Below the pieces are notes generated by a model. The model saw only the letters and a list, made by a program, of their open reading frames with translations. It was not told where the DNA came from and ran no database searches. Shown here piece by piece: positions 35,022 through 44,700 of a DNA stretch of 64,000 bases (position 1 is the stretch's first letter; each line of letters opens with the position of its first letter). The DNA comes from Clonostachys chloroleuca. Its lineage: Eukaryota > Ascomycota > Sordariomycetes > Hypocreales > Bionectriaceae. Made by a program: the position numbers and the translations under genes. The stretch spans positions 372,001 through 436,000 of the forward strand of contig JBANAY010000003.1 in assembly GCA_037952775.1 (NCBI GenBank). The letters run 5' to 3'.

Positions 35022-36067
35022 AATGCATAACGTTGATACAGTGAAAGGTTACTTGCACTATCGTTAGGATTCTTGTGTAACAACAACGTAGCACACAACA
35101 ACAAGGAATCGAATACACATACATTATTGACCTAAATAAGCACTCGCTCTTGACCGTATCCGTTTGAATCTGAGAGCTTATGGTCTAGAGTGTTGAATTT
35201 TCTTTAAACTCATTTTCAAGGAGCGACCTCTTTTGGTACTTCAGTCTGGTAAGATGATTGAGTATACCAGAAACAAAACATCCCCTGAGATATGTCGCGG
35301 GATGCCATGGCAAATGGGCCGCTACAACGTGGACCGATTAGGAACCTCGCTTTGTAATGAGCTATCTAGATTGACGGGACCGAGGATCAAGACATCGAAG
35401 AAGCATGGGAGGGCACATGGTCACTCATAAATCCTCCGCCGGCCCTTGCCAGATTGAAGGGAAAATTGACTATTTATTGCACGATCTAGACGAGCCGAAT
35501 CCCTGCACGAGGTGGGAAAGGGAAGACGGGAGGCAAATGATGTCGCACTTGGGCCAATCCCATCAAAGAACGATACCCCGACCAGGGTTTGTTTCCTTTT
35601 GTATTTGAGAGTGGGCGTCAATCCCGCGTCTCAGAAGTTTATTGTGACTGGGTCGATCCCGGCGATCCGGCGTATAGTAGCAAATCAAAATAGGATCTCG
35701 GGAAGGAACATGCAGTCACATAGCGACCTGTTGTTTCGGCATACTGACATAAGGCCTTGAGGGATGCCGAGTAAAGGAGTAATCCTACCTTCGCATAAAC
35801 GCCCTGATTGCCCTGATTGATGATCTGGCATTTCTTGGCAGGACTACGCCGAGCAGTCAGAAACAAATTGAGGTTTCAATTATTTGAGTTAGGTAATATG
35901 TACCCTATTCGTCTCATAGGTTCAGCTCCCGCTCTCAGGGACTCTATGTAAACTATCACTTGTTCATACTCTGCGGTGAAGCTGTGCCTGGATCGTCTAC
36001 GCGCCCTTTGTCTCGAAATCTCACCCTGGTCTGCTCTGATGACGCCTCTTGAAGATCGAGAGACAAA
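35022..36067. other. Intergenic region
   Basis: About 1 kb without a supportable gene. Short open frames at 35.2-35.8 kb on both strands have no family features. Confidence 0.5.
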
Positions 36068-38021
36068 ATGCACCACCTATTAGCACAGTTGTTGGTCTTC
36101 GTGACCGCTTCTGGCGTCGCTGCTCAATCGTTCCCCCTCAATTGTACGAGAAACCGGTCCTGCTACCAATACGTGATAATCAGGTCGTCAACAATGTCGC
36201 TGGATCCTGGATGGAGGGCATTCCTGGCAACATCGGCTACTTGAGCTATACTTCAACCCAGATTGTCCTCATGCCATGGCTGTACGCAATATAGTTCTAG
36301 CTACAAAGTCTTTGCGATGTTTTACTAATTTGTTTCGGTAGTGAATTGAACAACACGTATATTTATGGCAGGGACATGTTCTGCGACGGAACGATGATCA
36401 ACTCCACACAGGGCTGCACAGTCCTTCGCGGCAACTATTACGCGCAAGAGAAATCGGAAAGTTTCAAAGAGGCAAAGAACATAATTGAAGCCGGGGGGTC
36501 CATCGAGAGCGTCCTTGAGGGCGCCGAGCCAGGGATCGAGAAGCTAGTCAAGAATAACACCGCTGGCATGGAGAACTCCTTTGGTATCAAAGACGCAAGC
36601 CTCAGTGAGCAAATACCGATCGGGATACCCCGCGAAGGTTGGGACACAGGGCACAGCACTTTACATCCTCTTGGCTTGGGCTCCAATTCTACATTTCTCA
36701 ACAAGCTTCGGAAAACCGGGTGGACCTTCTCACGCGCATTCTCCATATATTGGGGTAGCAATTGGAATTCAGGGCCGATTGAAGGTCATGTAGTGATAGG
36801 AGGGTACGACAAGAAGAGAATCATCGAGCCAAATGTCACTGCACCCCTCAAGTATGGCGACTATTCTAAATCGGATGGGTGTTTCACCGGAATTAGAATT
36901 GTGATATCCGACATCACAGTGAATTTCACTGACGGTTCCAAGAAGAGCATCTTCCCCAACAATGACAAACTCCATGCTTGCCTAGCCCCCCAGCGTCCAT
37001 CTCTATTGGAGCCGCCTCGCAAGTATCTTGACAAGTTTGAGGAGGTGACAGGCACAAAACATAACGGCAATACATCAAATGGATTTCACTGGGGCGCGTG
37101 GATATATGACAGAACAAAATCGTAAGTTATCCTCCCTGGCTGTGTCTTGAGGTCGGACTGACATCTTTCAGTTTCAAAGGCGATATGACGTTTCATCTCG
37201 AATCTGGCCTGAAAATCCGAATTCCAAACACGCAATATATGCCACCTCATGTCTACCATGATGAAGACGGATCTCGTATCATGGATACAGGTGCTCGGGA
37301 ACTCGCCATGCCAGAGACACCGAACGGAGTCCCCATGCTGGGAAGATACTTCCTCACGAGCGCGTACCTAATGGTTAACCACGATGTTGGAACGTATACG
37401 CTATGGGAATCCAATCAAAACGCCTCGATTTGGAAAAATGATCTGGTGATGATAAAGGACAAGGATATTGCCGCCCAGTGCCCGGAAAATGCGACGAAGC
37501 CTGTTGAGACGCCCACTGTATCAAACACAGAACTTATCCCCGAGAGCACCACGACCATTGAACAAACAGAATCCGGATCCGCTGTGGCATCCCCTGCGAC
37601 GATTGGAGGATCCGTTGTTGGAGCTGTGATCGGAGCCGCCATCATTGGCCTAGCAGCGGCTTGGTTTATCCGACGACGTAAGGCGGTAGATTCTGACGCA
37701 CCTGCGGAGATGGGACCATCCGGCCCTGGGGGAGAATATGATGAGAGGAAGGTGATGCCTCCTGTATATGAAGCATATGGCTCAAGACCTGAGCCTGACG
37801 CTGAAATGGTGGGCTCACGGCCATTCCCTGAAGCCGAGATGGTCGGCTCACAGCCACTTCCCACTGAAATGCCAGGAAATCTCATCTACGAGTTGGATGA
37901 TAATACGGCGGGGAGTGGGACGATATTTGGAAGCCCGACAGTTGTGGGCAGTCCGAACGAGCGCTTCGAAAACAGGTCAGATTCGGACAGAGACAGCATC
38001 TTGAGGACAGGAAAGCAATGA
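36068..38021 (+). CDS. Membrane-anchored aspartic-protease-fold protein without catalytic motifs; apparent frameshift near the N-terminus
   Basis: The signal peptide MHHLLAQLLVFVTASGVAAQ starts at 36068. Its frame and the downstream frame (YEKPVLLPIRDNQVV) differ by one base; a run of five C at 36133-36137 read as six would join them. Exons end at 36281 and 37121 and resume at 36342 and 37172, giving about 614 residues. The body matches the fungal pepsin-like (A1) family: LGLGSNSTFLNKL, FSIYWGSNW, GHVVIGGYD, LGRYFLTSAYLMVNHD. The two D(S/T)G active-site motifs are absent, so this is probably a non-catalytic relative. A transmembrane helix (VVGAVIGAAIIGLAAAWFI) with RRRK and a cytosolic tail with EMVGS(R/Q)P repeats follow. 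Many N-glycosylation sites. Cell-surface location expected. Confidence 0.78.
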
Positions 38022-39012
38022 AGCGCATGCTGTGTGTAATAATATGAGTGCAGGTGCTGAGACACAAAGTGGGATATAATCGAATGGTTTTGATCAGCCA
38101 CGACTAATAAGACATGATCAATAGACACATTATCTCGGGTGAAGTACAACAGGGTACTAAGATTAATTCCAAAATCCTTGGAAGCACCCGAAAGAGATAT
38201 AATTACCGAGAGATTGATAAGGCTAGGGCTTGACGGATGTGGGAGCCGAAACCCGAAGCGTGTGATCCGGGAGAGCAACAGTCCTCCTGTTCATATTAGG
38301 ATCGACTTGCACCCTAGATCAATCAGGCTTTTTAATATTTCCTCTGACGTAATATGCTGTGAGCATGAAGCAAACCATGCAGTGACATCTTGAGGCTCGT
38401 GTAGCACAAATGCCGACACAGGGCAGAAAAGCAGGGGCGAGACGGGCAGTGCCGACGGGCAATCAAGTTCCTATTGGACAAATCTTCCTGAAATTTCTTT
38501 GACAAATGCCGGGCTACCGGAAGATCCATTTCCTATTGGATCATTCCAGCCCGGCTACTCCGCCTCACGATCCGCGCCATATAATCGTGGGCAGCTCAGG
38601 CCCATAACGCGCGTCTTTCCACGCTTCCAGTATCGCTTGGAAAGAATGCATCGAAGCGTCAAAAACATACTAGAACCCATCTTCGGAACCAGGACAAGTT
38701 CCGCTCAAATAGGATCACCATGCAACGTAATCAAACACAGCCGACAGCCTGTTCATGTCAGTGCAACTCGGCCCTTTGTCCGTATCTGGACATTTAGCGG
38801 TGTCATGAATCAACTGGCCTTGACAATATGGATGTGACATACGTACTCGTGAGGGTCCAAGGTCAGTTCCATCACAGCAATGCGGTAACTTGGTAGTTCT
38901 ATAAGAGACACATTGTCTGTCATTGCTACTGAGTATTAACCACTTGCTCTTCCGGTAACAACATCACTATCCTTCCTCAAACAAAGAAAAGTTCATCCAG
39001 ACTATTCCAATC
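38022..39012. other. Intergenic region, tannase promoter
   Basis: No gene seen. TTCCTATTGGA occurs twice (38468-38478 and 38530-38540); read on the other strand each contains CCAAT, the core of the fungal CCAAT-binding complex. They lie about 0.5 kb before the tannase start. Confidence 0.4.
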
Positions 39013-40812
39013 ATGCGCCGAGCAACATTGGGCGTTGCCACATTGATGGCAGCCACTACTCATGGCGCTTCTCTCACCGACATCTGCTCCGTTTCAAAGA
39101 TTCAGAGCGCTCTCCCAGCAAACGGCGATCTCCTTGGCATCGACATGGTCCCCTCTAGTGTCACAGCCAGCCCAGTTTACAATGCTACGACCGGTGGTGG
39201 TGGGGCCGGAGGCAGCGGCAGCAACAGCGGTAGCGGAACCACCTATAACTACTGCAATGTGACTGTCTCATATGCTCATACTGGGAGGAGCGATACAGTC
39301 GTGCTCAAGTACGCATTCCCCGAACCGTCGAGCTTCAAGAACCGTTTCTACGTTGCTGGTGGAGGTGGCTTCTCCCTGTCCAGCGACGCTACAGGTGGTC
39401 TTGCGTATGGGGCTGCTGGAGGTGCCACCGACGCAGGATACGACAGCTTCAGCACCAGCTATGATGAGGTCGTTCTGTATGGAAACGGTTCCATTAACTG
39501 GGATGCAACCCACATGTTCGGGTATCAAGCCTTGGGTGAGATGACAAAAGTTGGCAAGGCAGTAACGAGGAATCTGTATGGGGTGAGCACCGATGCCAAG
39601 GTTTACACCTATTACGAGGGATGCTCCGATGGTGGAAGAGAAGGCATGAGCCAAGTTCAACGCTGGGGCGATGAGTACGATGGTGTCATTGCCGGCGCTC
39701 CCGCTTTCCGCTTCGCACAGCAGCAAGTTCTCCACGTCCTCTCCTCGGCTGTAGAGCACACACTCGACTACTATCCTCCCCCGTGTGAGCTCGCCAAGAT
39801 TGTAAATGCTACAATTTCTGGCTGTGACGCTCTTGATGGTCGAGCAGATGGGGTAGTGTCCCGCACAGACCTGTGCAAGCTCAAATTCGACTTGAAGTCT
39901 ATCATCGGCCAGTCCTACTCGTGCGCCGAGAAGAACTCGACCTCGCTTGGTTTTGGTTTCAATAAGCGAGGCGACGGGCTATACAAGCGACAGGCGCCAG
40001 GGAGCTCAACTTCTTACCAGCCGGCTCAGAACGGAACCGTCTCTGCTGAGGGAGTTGCGGTTGCCCAAGCGATCTATGATGGCTTGTTCAACTCCCAGGG
40101 GCAACGGGCCTACCTCTCATGGCAGATAGCTTCCGAACTTGGTGATGCTTCTACAACCTGGAACTCCGACACTAATGCCTGGGAGTTGAGCATCCCGTCT
40201 ACTGGAGGCGAGTACGTCACCAAATTCGTGCAGCTGCTCGATCTCGATAACCTGTCCAACCTTGACAATGTGACATATGACACCCTTGTCGACTGGATGA
40301 ACACTGGCATGATCAGGTATATGGACAGTCTGCAAACTACCCTCCCTGACCTTACCCCATTCCAATCCTCAGGAGGCAAGCTCCTCCACTACCACGGAGA
40401 ATCCGACTCAAGTATCCCGGCAGCTTCTTCAGTCCACTACTGGCAGTCGGTCAGATCCATCATGTACCCCAAGCTGAATGACAAGGAAGCGCTCTATGCT
40501 CTTCAGGACTGGTACCAGTTCTACCTAGTCCCTGGTGCCGGTCACTGCGGAGCCAACAGCCTTCAGCCTGGACCTTATCCCCAGAACAACATGGACATCA
40601 TGATTGACTGGGTGGAGAACGGCAACAAGCCCAGCCGACTGAATGCAACTGTGTCGTCTGGCACCAATGCGGGCGAGACTCAAATGCTTTGCCAGTGGCC
40701 TACTCGTCCCCTCTGGCAGGACAACAGCGACGAGTTCCAGTGCGTTGACGACCAGGAGTCTATTGATAGCTGGACCTACAGCTTCCCGGCATTCAAGATA
40801 CCTGTATACTAA
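39013..40812 (+). CDS. Secreted tannase/feruloyl-esterase family protein
   Basis: An intronless frame of 599 residues with a signal peptide (MRRATLGVATLMAATTHGA). Family enzymes split ester bonds of gallic or ferulic acid. The CS-D-HC catalytic pattern is complete: GCSDGGREG (nucleophile Ser with its adjacent Cys), the Asp in HYHGESDSSIPA, and the His with adjacent Cys in PGAGHCG. A Gly/Ser-rich insertion (about residues 62-77) interrupts the N-terminal domain and is unusual. The sequence NKRGDGLYKRQ in the lid region holds two Kex2-type KR sites, so cleavage into two disulphide-linked chains is likely, as known for Aspergillus tannase. Several N-glycosylation sites. Whether it acts on tannins or on feruloyl esters cannot be told from the sequence. 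Confidence 0.92.
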   Translation: MRRATLGVATLMAATTHGASLTDICSVSKIQSALPANGDLLGIDMVPSSVTASPVYNATTGGGGAGGSGSNSGSGTTYNYCNVTVSYAHTGRSDTVVLKYAFPEPSSFKNRFYVAGGGGFSLSSDATGGLAYGAAGGATDAGYDSFSTSYDEVVLYGNGSINWDATHMFGYQALGEMTKVGKAVTRNLYGVSTDAKVYTYYEGCSDGGREGMSQVQRWGDEYDGVIAGAPAFRFAQQQVLHVLSSAVEHTLDYYPPPCELAKIVNATISGCDALDGRADGVVSRTDLCKLKFDLKSIIGQSYSCAEKNSTSLGFGFNKRGDGLYKRQAPGSSTSYQPAQNGTVSAEGVAVAQAIYDGLFNSQGQRAYLSWQIASELGDASTTWNSDTNAWELSIPSTGGEYVTKFVQLLDLDNLSNLDNVTYDTLVDWMNTGMIRYMDSLQTTLPDLTPFQSSGGKLLHYHGESDSSIPAASSVHYWQSVRSIMYPKLNDKEALYALQDWYQFYLVPGAGHCGANSLQPGPYPQNNMDIMIDWVENGNKPSRLNATVSSGTNAGETQMLCQWPTRPLWQDNSDEFQCVDDQESIDSWTYSFPAFKIPVY

Positions 40813-41758
40813 GATGTGGTGGGCCTTGGTGTTCTTACAGCATGAGCCAAATATCTGATATGAAGTGGAGGAGAGTTATGAGTTAATTTCTTATTCAACA
40901 CGTTTCACGAACTCACCTCTATATTTTGTCTCGTTCTGGGTTTTTGAACCTGAGTGCACGTCTGTAAGAATCACCTACCCTATAGTTTGAATCTCTCCAT
41001 AGTCAAGCCAAATTCCTAGTGGATAGATACATGTAGTATTATACAACTGATTTAATTGGATTTCCAACAAATTATAATAGATGTTTGTCGCTAATATCTT
41101 CCGGAAATACATATTGGAAATCGAACCGTGAGATGCTCATCAAGACTCCTACCTCACTAACCTGAGTGATAAGGAAGGACGTTACTAGGACTCTGCCACT
41201 TGTCATTCTATTCGTCAATACCTGTCAGCGAGGACCCAATGTCCGCGATGAAAACAGTGATACCACTCATGTTTCGAGTCTTGCCTCATTGCGACGGTGC
41301 TGCCTGAAGCTGGTCTGACCATCATGAAAACTTTAGCTGAACGATGCCATTAATAAATTACCAAAGTAGGCAGCAGAAAGGTTTTGTCAGCTTATCTGCA
41401 TAGGTACTGAGAGCCACTTATTGTAGCGGACCCCAGCACTGAAACCGCTGAACCGCAGCGTCTGTCCGCTGTAGCCATCGCTGGATTAGTGGCTGCTGGA
41501 GCTGCGGCTGCCTGGAATCAACCTACCCGCGCGCTATTACTACCTATAGGTAAGGTGCCTACTCTCATTGTCATGTTGTGCGCTTCCATCGTGCCTCGCT
41601 TCAATTTGCTGACTCTCGCGCAACACACAAGAAACGGCCGTCTGGCCTCTTTCTCCTCGCCTCGGATGGCCTCACTCTTCATGTTACGGTCGCGCGCGTC
41701 ACAGCTCCAGAACCCAATCGCATTCCGTTGGAGCTTGTCCCACGCGAGGCGGATTACA
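40813..41758. other. Intergenic region before ankyrin gene
   Basis: No supportable gene. A short hydrophobic frame near 41.45 kb (Ala/Gly-rich) ends at a gtaagg-like site but has no partner exons. Confidence 0.4.
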
Positions 41759-44700
41759 ATGGCGTCTCCAAGTCTCCATCCACTGCCTGCGCCTCTCTCC
41801 GAGCTGCCAAAATACATCGCTCAGCACCCGGAACAGCACATTGGCGACATCATTGATCCGTATCGCCGCTATGAGGCGCAATTGCGGACTCTCTACGCCT
41901 AGAGCCCCGAGGATCCTCTCCTCAAAGACCCCTACCTCAATGCGCTGCCACTCTTTGCCGATGGAAATAGCCCGCCAGTCGCAACCCGGGCCAGAGACTT
42001 GGCTTCTGAATCGGAAGAGGAGAAGGCAAAGTACATCATGCCTCTTCCAGACGAGAAACGGCGACCACACGGCTCTCCTGCTACAGTAGTCGACATGGCG
42101 GAATTCCAAAAGAACTTCAACATCTTCTCAGAACTTTCGCTTTGAGACATGAACTGGGACAATGTGGTCGCGGCAGAGTTGTCTGTCGTCAACTGTCTTC
42201 TGCCTGTGCCAGAGCCTTTCAAGCAGACAAAGCGAACTCTGCGAGAGTATTACCATGAGAAGTTCTGCCCGGCCTCAGATGTCGACTTGTTTCTTTACGG
42301 CCTGAGCCTTGACCAGGCTATTGAGAAAATCAAGCAAATTGAACGCGCTATCAAGGATGCTCTCTTGAACGAAGTCACTGTCGTACGGACGAAATATGCG
42401 ATAACCATCGCCAGCCAATATCCAGTCTGCCACATACAGGTTTGTGACCCCCTCATCCACACACCGCTCCATCTCAGGCGGCTGTATGTCGGCTCGGGTG
42501 CAATGACTAAGTGTTCATTGATAGATTGTTTTGCGAGTCTATAAGAGTCTCAGTGAGATTCTGGCTGGCTTTGACATTGATGCCGCGGGGGGCGCGTATG
42601 ACGGAAGACAAGTCTATGTCACTCCTCGAGCTCTTGCTAGCTTCATAACGCAGGTAAACCATATCGACCTCACGCGACGCAGTCCTTCCTACGAAAACCG
42701 TTTGTCCAAGTACTCACATCGCAATTTTGAGGTTTACTGGCCTGATCTGGACCGTTCGCGTGTTGACCCGACAATCTTTGAAAGGAATTTTAAGAGAACC
42801 CTAGGTCTTGCTCGCCTTCTGGTTCTCGAGCGGTTGCCTACAAGGTCATCAAGGGATGAGTATTTAGATAAAAGGCGTAAGGAGCGAGGAAGACTAGCCA
42901 TCAACTGCGGATACATCTTCCAAATGGGAGGAAATATCAAGGACGATCATGAAGACGAGGTCGCAGAGTGGGAGTACGAGGAAGAACTAGCTAGTAGCTA
43001 TACCACCTTCACGGTACTGGAAGCCTTGCTACACTCGCGACCTGCTGCTCAATGCCGAGTGGAATCAAAAGAAGGATGACCACCGCAAGGTTCACCTCCA
43101 TCGGCATCCCGCCTTCTTTGGCCGAGTGAAGGATGTGGTAGAGGATTGCTGCGGTTCATGCCCTAGACGAACCACTGATGAGGAGATCGAGGTTGCGGAC
43201 AAGGAATCGAAACGATATGTCTCTGGCAAGATGGATTTCATCGTTGATGATCCCGGAAGACAAGAGATTGGATCATTCAATCCATTAACGGAGCAAGACT
43301 GGACTGACATGGCCTGTGTCGGAAACACAGCCCGCCTCTGTCAATCGATCATTGACGGCGACCTCGATGAGGTCAAGGACTGGTTGTCTCAAGATGGAGT
43401 GGACGTTAACCAGAGGGTTCATACAGGACGTTAACCAGAGGGTTCATATAGGCCGCACACCACTTCAGCTAGCTGTTGTTTCATCTACGCCAGAGTTTGT
43501 GCAGTGCCTGGTTGACAGCGGCGCCCGCATGATTTCTCGGCGAGCCGACGGTAGGACCGCACTACATCTGGCGGCTCCTCGTGACAGCCTGGAAATCATC
43601 AAAATCCTCATGGAGAAGAGTCTCCAAAATGAACAAGCAGAAGAAGAGAAGAAGGATAAGCAAGCCACAACTAAAAAGAACGACACGCCCATGAAGAGTC
43701 TGGTATCAAACTTGTTGATGAGCCGGATAGCGATGATGATGAGTCTATGGCGACTGCATCCTTCGTTAAGATCCGAAATGATGAAAATGAACATAAAGAT
43801 TTGGACGGCTCTATAGAAGATCCGGACATTTTTAATATTGATGTGCTGGCGTGGGATGTTCCATGCTCTCCGCTACATCTGGCCATCATTGCTGGACACG
43901 AGGATGCGGTTAAGATGCTCTGCGACTATAGCGCAGATTCTATTCTGCCAGTGAAATTCTTCGATCGCTACAATAATGAGCAGGGCACCGCGCTCCTGAC
44001 CTTGACACTGGCGTTGACGCGTCCTTCAGCGAAGGCCAAGTCTATGGCTCAGCTGCTCTGTACCTTAGGAGCCACTTCTTCCCAGGCGGAGAGCAATGGA
44101 ACGACGGCATTTCATCGATATGTGGCGAGCGGTCAGAAGGATATGGTAGATACACTGCTAGAAGCCGACCGCTCAGGCGTCAAGAGAGCTATCAACCACT
44201 TTGTCATTAATGGCTCTAGCTGGAACTTGGTTACTGTTTCGGCTTTGCACACTGCCATTGAACAAGGCGACTCAATTCTTACTCTCAAGCTTTTGAACAT
44301 GGGAGCCCAGCCCACCATCAAGTTTGAAACGTGGCTTAAGTCTGCCAAGTTTTCACCCGCAATGGCAAACTCTCTCGGCGATCTGGAAAGAAGCAAAAAG
44401 TCCTTCCGATCAAAGTCCATCAACCACTGCTCTGCGCGATATATAATGGTCAGCCAACTATTGCGATGCAACTTTTAGAGTCAGGGGTGAACCCAAACAC
44501 TCTAATCGCCGAAACCGAGGATTTTCTTATTCGCGAGCATAGGTGACCCTATCCCACGGGCAACAGTGCACTAGATGTCGTGGACAATCTTCTTGATCAG
44601 ATAAATCAAAAATTACAAACACCAAACTTTTTCAAAAATGCCTACCGAACCCCCCAAAGGCCCTAAGAACACAGACGTGTGTCTTAGCAAGTACACCCCA

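Noticed and set aside
40158..40165. AACTCCGA octamer inside the tannase coding region
   Set aside because: Within coding sequence and single; treated as background for the motif.
41489..41758. Hydrophobic Ala-rich stretch upstream in the frame of the ankyrin start
   Set aside because: Conserved sequence begins at the ATG at 41759; the upstream part looks like leader.
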